64,000 nucleotides of DNA from JAKVCB01 sp965243695 (GCA_965243695.1 CBDEWC010000045.1:248001-312000), one strand, 5' to 3'. Shown: positions 46,988-56,766, numbered from the stretch's first letter. Translations and numbers: made by a program. The notes: generated from the sequence alone by a model not told the origin.

Positions 46988-49855
46988 TTAAGCAATCACG
47001 TCGCGGAGGAATCTTCCGGTATGGCTTGCGGCGCACTCAATGACTTCCTCAGGTGCCCCCTCTACCACGACATCCCCCCCCTCCGCACCACCTTCTGGTC
47101 CCATGTCAATAATCCAGTCGGCAGACTTGATGACGTCCAAATTGTGTTCGATTACCACCACTGAATTTCCTTGGTCGACCAGCCGCTGTAGAACAACCAG
47201 AAGCCTTCCGATATCGTCCGTGTGTAAACCGGTGGTCGGTTCATCAAGAATATACATCGCATGGCTGCTTTGTGACCGTCCAAGTTCGGTTGCCAGTTTA
47301 ATCCGCTGGGCTTCGCCTCCGGAGAGCATCGTCGATGGCTGTCCCAAAGTGAGGTAACCCAATCCCACATCAGCCAGACTACAAAGCAGGCGATGAATCG
47401 AAGCATGATTTTCAAAAAACTCCACCGCCTCTGCAACGCTCATTGCGAGAGCTTCGGCAATCGAATGGCCACGGTATTTAACCGAGAGAGTTTGACGATT
47501 GAATCGCGTACCGCGACAAACATCACAAGTCACGAACAGATCGGGGAGAAAGTTCATTTCGATCTTCTGTAAGCCCTGTCCTTGGCATGCTTCACAACGA
47601 CCACCTTTCACATTGAAACTAAAACGGCCTATCTTGTAGCCTCGCTGCTTGGCTTGGCGCGTGCCGGCAAACACTTTGCGAACTTCATCGAATAGCCCCG
47701 TATAAGTCGCCGCGTTGCTCCGCGGTGTCCGACCAATGGGCGCCTGGTCAACCTGAATCGCGCGGTCCACCAAACGCACTCCGCGAAGCCTGCGATAGGG
47801 CCCGGGCTTACTCGAAGCGCCATGAAGCCGCTGCGCCAGGGCCCTGCCAAGAGTCTCGATCACCAGTGAACTTTTACCCGATCCACTCACGCCGGTGACA
47901 CAAGTGAAACACTCCAAGGGAAACGAGGTACTGACGTTTTGCAGATTATTTGCGGTAGCGCCCTCCAACAACAAACGCCGGCTTTTGTCTGGCAAGCGTC
48001 GCTTGTGAGGTACCGGGATAACCCGCTTCCCAGAGAGATACTCTGCCGTCAAAGACCGGGGATCAAGGACAAACTGATCGGATGACGCCTGGGCAACGAC
48101 CTCCCCTCCCAGCAACCCAGCCCCTGGCCCTATGTCGATGATTTCGTCGGCCTCGCGCATGACCGCCTCGTCATGCTCCACAACAATGACTGAGTTGCCT
48201 TGCTGCTGGAGTTCGCGAAGGGCCGCAATGAGCCGGTTGTTGTCGCGAGGATGCAACCCAATGGACGGTTCGTCGAGCAGGTAAAGGACTCCTACCAGAC
48301 CCGATCCAATTCCAGTCGCCAACCTCACACGTTGCATCTCTCCACCACTGAGCGTATCAGCCGTGCGGTCAAGTGTGAGGTAATCGGCGCCAACTTTTAC
48401 GAGGAATGCAAGACGACGGTTAATTTCTCGTAAAATTGGCTCACCAATCGGTTTCTCATCGTTAGAAAACTCCACACCTTCGAAGAATTTTTCTGCTTGA
48501 CGAACCGTCAATGCAGTGACTTCGTGAATGGCCATCCCTTGGAACCGGCAAGCAATCGCCTCGGGACAAAGGCGATGCCCCTGACAATCGCTGCAGGGAA
48601 CGGAACTACGGTAAGCCTCAAGCCGGTCACGGGCTGTTTCACTCCGAGACCCGGCGTAGTCCATTTCGAGATGGCCGAGCAGGCCCGGAAATTTTTTGCC
48701 GTCGCCGTAAAGCAGTTGTTGACGGCCAGCATCCGGCCAGGTATTGAGAGGTTGATCCATCTCGACTTTGGCCGAACCGCAGAAGTCTGCGAGCAGTTGT
48801 TGCCGCTGTTTTTTGGCTGCTGCTGACCCTCTCTTCCACGGAGATATCGCCCCGTCGGCAAGGGCCAAACTGTTGTCGGGCAGGACCAGGTCAGGGTCGA
48901 AACCTTCGTTGGCACCTAATCCACTGCAAGTGGAACACGCCCCGCGAGGGCTGTTAAAGCTGAACGTACGGGGCTCAATTTCGGCAATACTGGCCTGGCA
49001 TTTGGGACAAGCATACCGGGTGTTATAAACCTTCTGCTGCCAATTGGTGGTGTCGGTTTTATTTTCCACCCCGGTTCTCTTGTCGGGCGTTTGATAACTG
49101 ATGACGAGGACACCTTCACCATGCTTGAGCGCTAGTCGAATAGATTCTTCCAGCCGGTTTTTGATCCCTTTGCGAATAACAACACGGTCAATAACCGCTT
49201 CAATATCGTGTGTTTTTTGTGATACGAGCGACGGCACATCTTCGAGAAGATAAGTTTGTCCATCAATCCGCGCGCGGACAAAACCCGCTTTCCTGATCTT
49301 TTCAAATATTTCCGTATGGCTTCCCTTGCGGCCACGAATGAGCGGGGCAAGGACCATAACACGAGTTTCCTCAGGAAGTGCCGTAATCAGGGCCTCAATC
49401 TCGGCAGGTGTCTGTTGTGAAACCGGGGCATCACATTTCGGACAATGCACCTCTCCAAGACGTGCCATCAACAGCCGCAAATAGTCGTAGATCTCCGTGA
49501 CCGTGGCCACCGTGCTCCGAGGGTTCCGGACTCCTGGGCGTTGATCGATGGCAATAGTCGGTTGAAGACCGTCAATCCGGTCGACGTCGGGCCGCTGCAT
49601 TTGAGCGCAGAATTGACGGGCATAGACCGATAAACTTTCGATATATTGCCGTTGTCCCTCGGCTAATAGCGTATCGAATGCCAGGGAACTTTTCCCCGAA
49701 CCGCTGACCCCGGTAATCACGACGAATTTGTTACGGGGAATGTCGACATCGATGTTCTTCAGGTTGTGAGTCCGCGCACCACGTATCTGGGTAAACCCGT
49801 CATTGAAACGGACTTCCCGGTCAACGGCTGACTGGGATGAGGCAGGAGGACACAT
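46988..49855 (-). CDS. uvrA: UvrABC excinuclease subunit A
   Basis: A 955-residue protein from ATG 49855 (an ATG at 49915 adds 20 residues). It has two ABC ATPase modules with Walker A GVSGSGKSS (residues 49-57 and again near 645) and signatures LSGGEMQRVRLA and LSGGEAQRIKLA. Zinc-binding Cys motifs are CPKCDAP, CPKCQAS...CSTC and CEACQGQG...CDVCRG. The complete length matches UvrA. It recognises bulky DNA damage with UvrB. uvrC is also in this window; uvrB is not seen. Confidence 0.95.
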   Translation of the reverse strand: MCPPASSQSAVDREVRFNDGFTQIRGARTHNLKNIDVDIPRNKFVVITGVSGSGKSSLAFDTLLAEGQRQYIESLSVYARQFCAQMQRPDVDRIDGLQPTIAIDQRPGVRNPRSTVATVTEIYDYLRLLMARLGEVHCPKCDAPVSQQTPAEIEALITALPEETRVMVLAPLIRGRKGSHTEIFEKIRKAGFVRARIDGQTYLLEDVPSLVSQKTHDIEAVIDRVVIRKGIKNRLEESIRLALKHGEGVLVISYQTPDKRTGVENKTDTTNWQQKVYNTRYACPKCQASIAEIEPRTFSFNSPRGACSTCSGLGANEGFDPDLVLPDNSLALADGAISPWKRGSAAAKKQRQQLLADFCGSAKVEMDQPLNTWPDAGRQQLLYGDGKKFPGLLGHLEMDYAGSRSETARDRLEAYRSSVPCSDCQGHRLCPEAIACRFQGMAIHEVTALTVRQAEKFFEGVEFSNDEKPIGEPILREINRRLAFLVKVGADYLTLDRTADTLSGGEMQRVRLATGIGSGLVGVLYLLDEPSIGLHPRDNNRLIAALRELQQQGNSVIVVEHDEAVMREADEIIDIGPGAGLLGGEVVAQASSDQFVLDPRSLTAEYLSGKRVIPVPHKRRLPDKSRRLLLEGATANNLQNVSTSFPLECFTCVTGVSGSGKSSLVIETLGRALAQRLHGASSKPGPYRRLRGVRLVDRAIQVDQAPIGRTPRSNAATYTGLFDEVRKVFAGTRQAKQRGYKIGRFSFNVKGGRCEACQGQGLQKIEMNFLPDLFVTCDVCRGTRFNRQTLSVKYRGHSIAEALAMSVAEAVEFFENHASIHRLLCSLADVGLGYLTLGQPSTMLSGGEAQRIKLATELGRSQSSHAMYILDEPTTGLHTDDIGRLLVVLQRLVDQGNSVVVIEHNLDVIKSADWIIDMGPEGGAEGGDVVVEGAPEEVIECAASHTGRFLRDVIA

Positions 49856-50034
49856 GACGACGAGCGTAACAGCCGGTCCGATCCGCGACCATACCTTTGA
49901 TCGTGGAAAAACCACGCGATCTTTTCAGTCGTTTGTGGAAGATCCCTTGCCGACCGGCAGGCAAAGCAGATAGGGTGTTCAACCTGCGGATGAGCAATCT
50001 TGCCTGTTCGGACTCCATCAGGCACCGGCACGCG

Positions 50035-50064
50035 TTGCCGAAGTCGTGCACTATCGACTAGAAT
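50035..50064 (+). promoter_or_regulatory. Candidate ffh promoter
   Basis: TTGCCG (50035-50040) and TAGAAT (50059-50064) are 18 bp apart; the -10 matches 5 of 6 positions. Predicted transcription start near 50071, 67 nt before the ffh ATG. No other gene lies in the 282 bp between uvrA and ffh. Confidence 0.45.
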
Positions 50065-50137
50065 GCAGAGCTTTGCCGAATAACTGACCCCAGTCAAAGG
50101 ACTGACGGCAGCTGTCTCCAGCGGACACGGGCTCCCC

Positions 50138-51616
50138 ATGTTTGAATCCCTGCAAGAAAACCTCACCTCTGCGCTGAAAACGCTGCGCACGCAGGGAAAA
50201 TTAAGCGAAGCGAATATGCGGGACGGGCTCAAACTCGTCGAACGGTCGCTGCTGGAAGCGGATGTGAGTTTTGAAGTCGTGCGGGACTTCATGCAAAACG
50301 TCACCGAGCAGGCTGTCGGTGAAAAGGTGCTCAAATCGCTTAATCCAAGCCAGCAAATTGTAGGAATCGTCCATCAAGAATTAATTCACCTGATGGGGCC
50401 AGTCGACCATTCTCTACACCTGAAGGGAACCGACGACACTACCATTTTGATGATGTGCGGCTTGCAGGGATCGGGAAAAACAACCTCTTGCGGCAAACTG
50501 GGCCGATTACTCGCGCAGGCAGACCGCAAACCTCTACTTGTCGCTGCTGACCTGCAGCGTCCCGCGGCCATCGACCAGCTCCACATTCTGGGCGAGCAGC
50601 TCGATATTCCCGTTTACTCCGATCGTGTCGAAAAGAACCCGGTCGTGGTTTGTAACGCAGCGGTCAAGCAAGCCAAAAAAATTGGCGCTGATGTCGTAAT
50701 CCTTGATACAGCCGGTCGACTACACGTTGACGAAGAGTTGATGGGGCAGCTCGAAAAAATTGATCGCCAATGCCAACCTGAGCAGGTCTATCTCGTGGTA
50801 GATGGGATGACAGGCCAGGACGCGGTCAACAGCGCAAAAGCGTTCAACGACGCCTTGGAGCTGGATGGCGTGATCATGACAAAACTCGACGGCGACGCCC
50901 GCGGCGGTGCTGCCTTGTCGGTTAAACGTGTCACCGGAGTTCCCATTAAGTTCATCGGCACGGGAGAGCATCTCGATGCGCTCGAGGAATTCCATCCCGA
51001 ACGCATGGCAGGACGCGTACTCGGGCAAGGAGATATTCTCACCCTGGTCGAAAAAGCACAGCGCGAATTCGACCAGGAAGAAATGCGATTGCAAGAAGAA
51101 CGCTTGCAAAAGGGCGAATTCACGCTCGAAGACTTCCGCAAGCAGTTAACCCAGGTCGGTCGCCTGGGCCCCATGCAAAAAGTCATGGGAATGATTCCCG
51201 GAATGGGGCAAATGACCGAGGGACTCGATGACATCGATGCCGAAGGGGACATGAAGCGGTTGTTGGGCATCATTGACTCCATGACACCCCAGGAACGCCA
51301 TAAACCCAAGATTATCGATCAAAGCCGCCGCCGCCGTATTGCCACCGGTTCGGGGGTCGAACCCCACGAAGTCAACGAGCTGGTCAAGCAATTTGACGCT
51401 ATGGCCCAGTTGATGGTGCAAATGGCCGGTAAGGGGATGCGTGAACGGATGAAGTTGCTCCAACAGGTGCAAAGTGGCATGGCGGGCAACGGGCAACTGG
51501 CCCGGTCCAAGAAGGGAACCGGCAAGCGGCTGTCACCAAAAGAGCGGGCCAGGCTAAAAAAACAGCGCGACAAGGAATTGCGACAAAGAAAACGGGGAAA
51601 AAAACAAGGGAAGTAA
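50138..51616 (+). CDS. ffh: Signal recognition particle GTPase (SRP54)
   Basis: A 492-residue protein. The N-domain helices begin at Met1 (MFESLQENLTSALKTLRTQGKLSE); the G-domain has CGLQGSGKTTSCGKLG (G1), DTAGRLHVDEELM (G3) and TKLDGDARGG (G4). The methionine-rich M domain (MQKVMGMIPGMGQM, SRRRRIATGSGVEPHEVNELVKQF) binds SRP RNA. A basic tail ends in KRGKKQGK. It targets nascent membrane and exported proteins. It is the first gene of the translation operon here; the ribosomal gene rpsP follows after 126 bp. I found no SRP RNA in the window. Confidence 0.96.
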   Translation: MFESLQENLTSALKTLRTQGKLSEANMRDGLKLVERSLLEADVSFEVVRDFMQNVTEQAVGEKVLKSLNPSQQIVGIVHQELIHLMGPVDHSLHLKGTDDTTILMMCGLQGSGKTTSCGKLGRLLAQADRKPLLVAADLQRPAAIDQLHILGEQLDIPVYSDRVEKNPVVVCNAAVKQAKKIGADVVILDTAGRLHVDEELMGQLEKIDRQCQPEQVYLVVDGMTGQDAVNSAKAFNDALELDGVIMTKLDGDARGGAALSVKRVTGVPIKFIGTGEHLDALEEFHPERMAGRVLGQGDILTLVEKAQREFDQEEMRLQEERLQKGEFTLEDFRKQLTQVGRLGPMQKVMGMIPGMGQMTEGLDDIDAEGDMKRLLGIIDSMTPQERHKPKIIDQSRRRRIATGSGVEPHEVNELVKQFDAMAQLMVQMAGKGMRERMKLLQQVQSGMAGNGQLARSKKGTGKRLSPKERARLKKQRDKELRQRKRGKKQGK

Positions 51617-51730
51617 GATTATGACAAGGCCGGCCGGGCCTTGTTTTCAAGGCCCCAGTCGGGCAGAATGGGGGATTCGCTAGACCGGCTCAGCCCCCGG
51701 AAGCGAACTTGCCAGGGCTGCCTGTTGAAA

Positions 51731-51736
51731 GAGGAG
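51731..51736 (+). promoter_or_regulatory. Shine-Dalgarno that fixes the rpsP start
   Basis: GAGGAG lies 6 nt before GTG 51743, the codon that begins the S16 family sequence (SVRIRMKKMG). Earlier in-frame codons from 51641 lack such support. Confidence 0.6.
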
Positions 51737-51742
51737 ACCATT

Positions 51743-52297
51743 GTGTCTGTAAGAATTCGTATGAAAAAGATGGGACGAACCCATCGCCCATTTTTCCGTA
51801 TCTGCGCAATAGACAAGCGGTCTCCGCGTGATGGACGTGTGCTTGAGGAATTGGGTACGTATGACCCCTCCATATCTGATACGAATGCGAGGGCCATTCT
51901 TAAACTCGATCGTATCGACTATTGGCTCAGTGTGGGCGCGCAGCCTTCGGGCAACGTATCTGTATTGATTAAAAAGTACGGAACCGCCGGGACCCATGTC
52001 GACGTACAAAAAGCGGCTTTGGAAAAAATTGCCCTACCCAGGATCATTCCGGATCCCGGCGAGCCAGCCTCAATGCCCAAGTCGCCTGAGCCAGAAACCT
52101 CCGAAGAAAAGACCGAATCAACCCCAACCGCCGAAGCCGAATCGCCAGCGAAAGATTCCACCGAAGACTCGACAACCGCTGAGCCTGCTAAGGAAACCGC
52201 CACTGGCGAAACCGCTACTGACGAAACCCCCACTGCCGAAACTGCAGAATCTGATTCAGGCGATTCGAAAGAGACCGACACCGCTAAATCGAGTTAA
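51743..52297 (+). CDS. rpsP: 30S ribosomal protein S16 with an acidic C-terminal tail
   Basis: A 184-residue protein starting at GTG 51743. Residues 1-90 are S16 (VRIRMKKMGRTHRPFFRICAIDKRSPRDGRVLEELGTYDP; YWLSVGAQPSGNV). The last 95 residues are almost only Glu, Ser, Thr, Pro, Ala and Asp, an unstructured acidic tail roughly doubling the usual length (about 80-90). The order rpsP-trmD-rplS is conserved; rimM, which usually lies between rpsP and trmD, is absent here. Confidence 0.94.
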   Translation: MSVRIRMKKMGRTHRPFFRICAIDKRSPRDGRVLEELGTYDPSISDTNARAILKLDRIDYWLSVGAQPSGNVSVLIKKYGTAGTHVDVQKAALEKIALPRIIPDPGEPASMPKSPEPETSEEKTESTPTAEAESPAKDSTEDSTTAEPAKETATGETATDETPTAETAESDSGDSKETDTAKSS

Positions 52298-52336
52298 TCC
52301 CAAAACCGACTTGTTATCCGTGGAACTGAAAGATCG

Positions 52337-52343
52337 AAGGAGG
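52337..52343 (+). promoter_or_regulatory. Orphan AAGGAGG before trmD
   Basis: A strong anti-Shine-Dalgarno complement lies 37 nt before the trmD ATG, too far for normal use. No ATG, GTG or TTG start codon is positioned after it in the trmD frame. It may be unused or brought closer by a small fold (GGCC at 52345 with GGTC at 52366). Confidence 0.35.
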
Positions 52344-52380
52344 CGGCCAAGATTTTCTGAACAACGGTCGTGGCGTTGAC

Positions 52381-53061
52381 ATGCGATTCGACGTGCTGAC
52401 GCTATTTCCGGAGATGTTTCCGGCCTACCTCGGTCAAAGCCTGCTCAAGCTGGCAATCGAGCGACAACTGGTCGACATCCAACTACATAACATGCGCGAC
52501 TGGGCTCATGACAAACATCAACAGGTCGACGACCGTCCCTTCGGTGGTGGACCCGGCATGCTGCTCAAACCAGGCCCCGTTGTTGAGTGTGTTGAACATG
52601 TACAGCAACTCACCCAGCAGCCGGGACATCTGGTGTTATTGACCCCTGTCGGGCGACGCCTTGAACAGCCGGTAGTGGAAAATCTGGCCAACCACAAACG
52701 GCTAGTTTTGGTGTGCGGACGATACGAAGGATTTGACCAACGAATTATGGATATCCTCAAACCGGATGAAATTTCGGTTGGAGATTTTATTTTGAACGGA
52801 GGAGAAGTCGCGGCGATGGTCGTCATCGACGCTGTACTTCGCCTGGTTCCCGGGGTCCTGGGAGACGAACAAAGCAACAAACATGATTCCTTTTCCGGCG
52901 GGCAACGTCGGTTGGAATTTGCACAATACACAAGACCAAGAGTCTACCGGGAACTGGAAGTCCCAGCGGTACTCACCAGCGGCAATCATGAAGAGATCGC
53001 TCGCTGGCGCGAACAAAACAGCTTGGAACGAACACGCCAGCGGCGGGCTGACCTGTTGTAA
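52381..53061 (+). CDS. trmD: tRNA (guanine-37-N1)-methyltransferase
   Basis: A 226-residue protein. Family landmarks: MRFDVLTLFPEMF at the N-terminus, DDRPFGGGPGML, LVLVCGRYEGFDQRI, and the trefoil-knot SAM site EISVGDFILNGGEVAAMVVIDAVLRLVPGVLG. It methylates G37 of tRNAs to prevent frameshifting. It lies between rpsP and rplS as usual. The start ATG lacks a close Shine-Dalgarno. Confidence 0.95.
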   Translation: MRFDVLTLFPEMFPAYLGQSLLKLAIERQLVDIQLHNMRDWAHDKHQQVDDRPFGGGPGMLLKPGPVVECVEHVQQLTQQPGHLVLLTPVGRRLEQPVVENLANHKRLVLVCGRYEGFDQRIMDILKPDEISVGDFILNGGEVAAMVVIDAVLRLVPGVLGDEQSNKHDSFSGGQRRLEFAQYTRPRVYRELEVPAVLTSGNHEEIARWREQNSLERTRQRRADLL

Positions 53062-53118
53062 AGCCAGACCAGGTTGTAAACCAAACATCGGCGACCCTTT
53101 CAAAAAGAGGAAATAACC

Positions 53119-53481
53119 ATGAGTCAGCAAATCCTGGATCTCGTAGAAAAATCCAGTCTTAAAGATAAAGATAAAGTTCCTCAGTTTGACATTGGTGATA
53201 CAGTCGATGTCCACACGAGAATTCTTGAAGGCGAAAAAGAGCGGATCCAAGTTTTCTCCGGAGTGGTGATTGCCCGTAATGGATCGGGAAGTCGCGAGAT
53301 GTTTACCGTACGCCGGATTGTTTCCAACGAAGGTGTCGAGCGGAAATTCCCTCTGCATTCGCCCCGCGTTGCCAAAGTCGACGTCAAGCGAAGCGGCCTT
53401 GTACGGCGGGCCAAACTTTATTTCCTCCGCGATCGTGTCGGCAAAGCGGTACGTCTCAAAGAACGCCGGCGCGACACATAA
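53119..53481 (+). CDS. rplS: 50S ribosomal protein L19
   Basis: A 120-residue protein. The L19 signatures FDIGDTVDVHTRILEGEKERIQVFSGVVIARNGSGSREMFTVRRIVSNEGVERKFPLHSPRVAKVDVKRSGLVRRAKLYFLRDRVGKAVRLKER are all recognisable. GAGGAA precedes the ATG at a good distance. It sits at the 30S-50S interface. It is 57 bp after trmD. Confidence 0.96.
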   Translation: MSQQILDLVEKSSLKDKDKVPQFDIGDTVDVHTRILEGEKERIQVFSGVVIARNGSGSREMFTVRRIVSNEGVERKFPLHSPRVAKVDVKRSGLVRRAKLYFLRDRVGKAVRLKERRRDT

Positions 53482-53504
53482 TTCGGTTCTTCCATGCGGT
53501 TCCT

Positions 53505-53921
53505 ATGAGCCTACGCACCTGGCTCGCCGATCTGTTCCGACCACGTACCCTTGGCGAACGAGGCGAGGCAATCGCTGCCCGATATCTCAAACGGCGCGGA
53601 TTTAAGATTGTCGCTCGCCGGGATCGCTCTAGACTTGGCGAACTGGATCTGGTCGCCGTCGAAGACCGTACGATCGTATTCGTGGAAGTAAAAACTCGGC
53701 GATCGGCTAGGAAGGGACAACCCACCGAGGCGGTCGACCACGCCAAACAGTGCCAGTTGACCCGCGCTGCCTTGACGTTTCTCAAGAGTCATAGCTTGCT
53801 GGAAGAGCGAGCCCGGTTCGACGTGATTGCAATCATCTGGCCCGAGGGAGCCTCCCCCCAGATTGAGCACTTTCGCGATGCGTTCTCGGCAAAGGGGCCA
53901 AGTCACCAGTTCTTTCGCTAA
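53505..53921 (+). CDS. yraN: YraN/UPF0102 family nuclease-fold protein
   Basis: A 138-residue protein with the UPF0102 pattern: GERGEAIAARYLKRRGFKIVARRDRSRLGELDLVAVEDRTIVFVEVKTRRSARKG. The residues GELDLV...VFVEVKTR correspond to the E-x-D and E-V-K metal-binding positions of the restriction-endonuclease-like fold. The exact biological role is not settled. It starts 23 bp after rplS. Confidence 0.88.
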   Translation: MSLRTWLADLFRPRTLGERGEAIAARYLKRRGFKIVARRDRSRLGELDLVAVEDRTIVFVEVKTRRSARKGQPTEAVDHAKQCQLTRAALTFLKSHSLLEERARFDVIAIIWPEGASPQIEHFRDAFSAKGPSHQFFR

Positions 53922-54361
53922 ACCGGTTTTCTTCCCGATTGACGGTCATTGATTTTTGGCCTCCCGGTGCGGGGGCCACTGGCAGAGTTCCGCCCAGGGG
54001 AGTAGTCCCGGGATCGTACCGCCCTAAGAGCCCTCGCCAGCTGACGGCGACTCCCTCTGGATACGTTGCCCCCGCTGCTTCCGCCCCATCTCCTGGCCCC
54101 CCTGGCTGCCAAAACCGCACAAGACCTCCAGCCAGACGGTGTCGTCCACACAGCCGCCACCAGGTTCCTTCTTGAGGAAATTCAGCCCCTATCGCAAGGT
54201 TTTTCTGGGGACTGGTGTAAAAGTCGCCATGGCCTAGGTCAGGGAAAACTAGTTGCTGGGCAGGCCTCCTCGTAGCGTCCCTTGGGCGGTAGAATAGAAG
54301 GTTGTTGGATTCAGATGGCGGATCGCAACAGGCTCCATTGGGTACCAGGAAGGTAAGAACC
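53922..54361. other. 440-bp gap between yraN and pyrG
   Basis: A long overlapping minus-strand frame (53833-54513) and short plus frames cross this gap, but they have no recognisable motifs and are GC-rich shadows. I looked for SRP RNA (GGAA tetraloop), RNase P and tmRNA signatures here and did not find convincing ones. AGGAAGG lies shortly before the pyrG start. Confidence 0.35.
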
Positions 54362-56065
54362 ATGACGAAACACATCTTTGTAACTGGTGGTGTTGTCAGT
54401 TCGCTCGGCAAAGGTTTGACCAGCGCCTCAATTGGCATGCTGCTGGAGAAGCGCGGGCTGAGCGTGCGGATGCAAAAGCTCGATCCGTACATCAATGTCG
54501 ACCCGGGCACCATGAGCCCTTACCAACACGGTGAGGTCTATGTGCTGGACGATGGTAGCGAAACCGATCTCGATTTGGGGCACTATGAAAGGTTCACCAA
54601 TGGTCCCCTTTCGCGTTTTTCAAACTACACAACTGGCCAAATCTACCAATCGGTCATCAACAAGGAACGACAAGGAGAATTCCTTGGAAAAACGGTCCAG
54701 GTCATCCCGCATATTACCAACGAAATCAAGAGCGTCATTTCCAAAATGGCGGAAGACCCAACCGATCCAGTCGACGTGATCATTACTGAAATTGGGGGTA
54801 CCATAGGAGACATTGAAAGCCTCCCCTTCCTGGAAGCAATCCGCCAGTTTGCAATCGACGTTGGAAAAGAAAACTGTCTCTATATCCACTTGACCTTGGT
54901 CCCCTACCTGAAAGCGGCAAAAGAACTGAAAACGAAGCCGACGCAACATTCTGTCGGTCAGCTAAGGGCAATTGGTATTCAACCAGATATTCTGATTTGT
55001 CGGACGGAGCGGTCCATCAGTCGAGACGATCGCGAAAAAATCGCCCTCTTCTGCAACGTTACCCTCGACGCAGTGATTGAAGAAAAAGACAAGGACTTTT
55101 CAATTTACGAAGTGCCTCTGAGCCTGGTTGACAACCAGTTGGACAAATTCATCGTCGACAAACTGGGACTTTCTACACCCGATCCCAATCTGGACGATTG
55201 GCGGGAGTTACTTCAACGTTTGCGAAATCCCAACCACGAAATTAGCATAGCGGTCGTCGGTAAATATGCCGAGCACAGCGATGCATATAAGTCCATCTAC
55301 GAGGCACTCGACCATGGTGGTATTTTTCACCAAGCCCGGATTCGTATTGGCCGGATTCGTAGCGAGGATGTGGAAGCCGAAGGGCCAGAAAAAGTTCTCT
55401 CCGGTTATGACGGTTTACTGGTACCGGGTGGATTTGGAGAGCGGGGTATTGAAGGAAAGGTTGCTGCCATCCGTTACGCCCGTGAGCGAAAGTTGCCGTT
55501 CCTAGGGATCTGCCTCGGAATGCAATGCGCCGTGATCGAGTTCGCCCGCAACGTCAGTCACCTTGAAGGGGCTAATTCAACCGAGTTTGACAAAGACGCC
55601 CCACACCCGGTGATTTGCCTTCTCAATGAACAAAAGACGATCACCGAAAAAGGGGGGACCATGCGGCTGGGTGCACAGCCAACCTGCCTTGAGACAGGTA
55701 GTGTCGTTGCCGATTGCTACGGTGTTGCCGATATCAATGAACGGCATCGGCATCGCTATGAATTCAACAACGTTTACCGCCAGCAGTTTGCTCGACACGG
55801 CATGCGGTTTTCCGGCACAAGTCCCGACGGTTTCCTGGTTGAGGTTGTTGAATTACCCGATCACCCTTGGTTTGTCGCCGTCCAATACCATCCGGAATTC
55901 AAATCAAAACCGACTTCTCCTCAACCTCTGTTTGCCGGATTTATCGGGGCGGCTGTGGCCCACCATGCGGGGCGCCAGCGGCCCGCGCATCCTCAAGAAC
56001 CAGCGGATGAAGGTGTACCGGTTGTAAAACCTGCCAAGGCCCCTTCAACGAACCCAACCAAGTAG
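54362..56065 (+). CDS. pyrG: CTP synthase
   Basis: A 567-residue protein from ATG 54362, with AGGAAGG upstream. The synthase domain starts with TKHIFVTGGVVSSLGKGLTSASIG and has the UTP/ATP site in LDPYINVDPGTMSPYQHGEVYVLDDGSETDLDLGHYERF. The glutaminase domain is residues 290-545, with nucleophile Cys in FLGICLGMQCAVIEFAR. The last catalytic His/Glu are in the FVAVQYHPEFKSKP region. It makes CTP from UTP and glutamine. A Pro/Lys-rich tail of about 25 residues follows. Confidence 0.96.
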   Translation: MTKHIFVTGGVVSSLGKGLTSASIGMLLEKRGLSVRMQKLDPYINVDPGTMSPYQHGEVYVLDDGSETDLDLGHYERFTNGPLSRFSNYTTGQIYQSVINKERQGEFLGKTVQVIPHITNEIKSVISKMAEDPTDPVDVIITEIGGTIGDIESLPFLEAIRQFAIDVGKENCLYIHLTLVPYLKAAKELKTKPTQHSVGQLRAIGIQPDILICRTERSISRDDREKIALFCNVTLDAVIEEKDKDFSIYEVPLSLVDNQLDKFIVDKLGLSTPDPNLDDWRELLQRLRNPNHEISIAVVGKYAEHSDAYKSIYEALDHGGIFHQARIRIGRIRSEDVEAEGPEKVLSGYDGLLVPGGFGERGIEGKVAAIRYARERKLPFLGICLGMQCAVIEFARNVSHLEGANSTEFDKDAPHPVICLLNEQKTITEKGGTMRLGAQPTCLETGSVVADCYGVADINERHRHRYEFNNVYRQQFARHGMRFSGTSPDGFLVEVVELPDHPWFVAVQYHPEFKSKPTSPQPLFAGFIGAAVAHHAGRQRPAHPQEPADEGVPVVKPAKAPSTNPTK

Positions 56066-56112
56066 TTTTTTGCACAAAACATGGACCAAGCCTCTGGCAC
56101 CTTAAATTTGCT

Positions 56113-56547
56113 ATGACCGAAGAAAAAAAAATAATCATCGATGAGGACTGGAAATCGAAAGTCCAGGCCGAAAAAGACTCCTTCGAAAAGGAGCCGGAAC
56201 ACCCGCAGCCGGAAGCAGATGTTCCCCAAGACCCACCCATGCCACCGGCAAGTCTGGAAATACTGCTAACGAACCTCGCCACCGAAGCCATGATGGCACT
56301 CGGTCAGATTCCGCACCCCACCACGGGAGAAATGTTGTTTCTTCCCAATCAGGCAAAATTCCTGATTGATACGATCGCAGTTATCAAGGATAAGACCAGC
56401 GGCAATTCGACAGCAGCTGAAACACAAGCCATCGACGGCCTTATTCACCAACTGCGGATGGCCTACATTGCTGGCCCTCCGGAAACAGCACCGGATGAAT
56501 CCGCCGACAATGTGGCCAGTTCCATTGAAATTCCCGGCACTCAATAA
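56113..56547 (+). CDS. DUF1844 family protein
   Basis: A 144-residue protein, cytoplasmic. The first 45 residues are acidic and charged (MTEEKKIIIDEDWKSKVQAEKDSFEKE, then Pro-rich). The domain PPASLEILLTNLATEAMMALGQIPHPTTGEMLFLPNQAKFLIDTIAVIKDKTSGNSTAAETQAIDGLIHQLRMAYI matches DUF1844. Function unknown. It follows pyrG by 47 bp and may be in the same operon. Confidence 0.88.
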   Translation: MTEEKKIIIDEDWKSKVQAEKDSFEKEPEHPQPEADVPQDPPMPPASLEILLTNLATEAMMALGQIPHPTTGEMLFLPNQAKFLIDTIAVIKDKTSGNSTAAETQAIDGLIHQLRMAYIAGPPETAPDESADNVASSIEIPGTQ

Positions 56548-56766
56548 AACACCCCACCCAGACGATTGTCGTGTTCGACACTACGGCCGAATGTGCCGCC
56601 ACCTAAAAACTTGCATTCCCGTATCCGGCTGACAACGGTCGGGGTAATTAGCGGCGAACGATTCTCGAACTGGGTAGGGGTGCTTGATTTCTACTTTTCT
56701 TGATTGACGGTTCAGTCGGGAGATGGGGCCGCCCCGACTGGTTCGGGCTTCTTGTCTTTCAACCTG

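Noticed and set aside
53922..54361. SRP RNA, RNase P RNA or tmRNA in the yraN-pyrG gap
   Set aside because: Partial matches (a GGAAGCAGC string, GGGGCTGA) exist on the minus strand, but the diagnostic surrounding sequence and pairing are absent.
53833..54513. Long minus-strand frame (226 codons) across the yraN-pyrG gap
   Set aside because: It overlaps the end of yraN and the start of pyrG, is low in recognisable motifs, and fits a GC-driven shadow frame.
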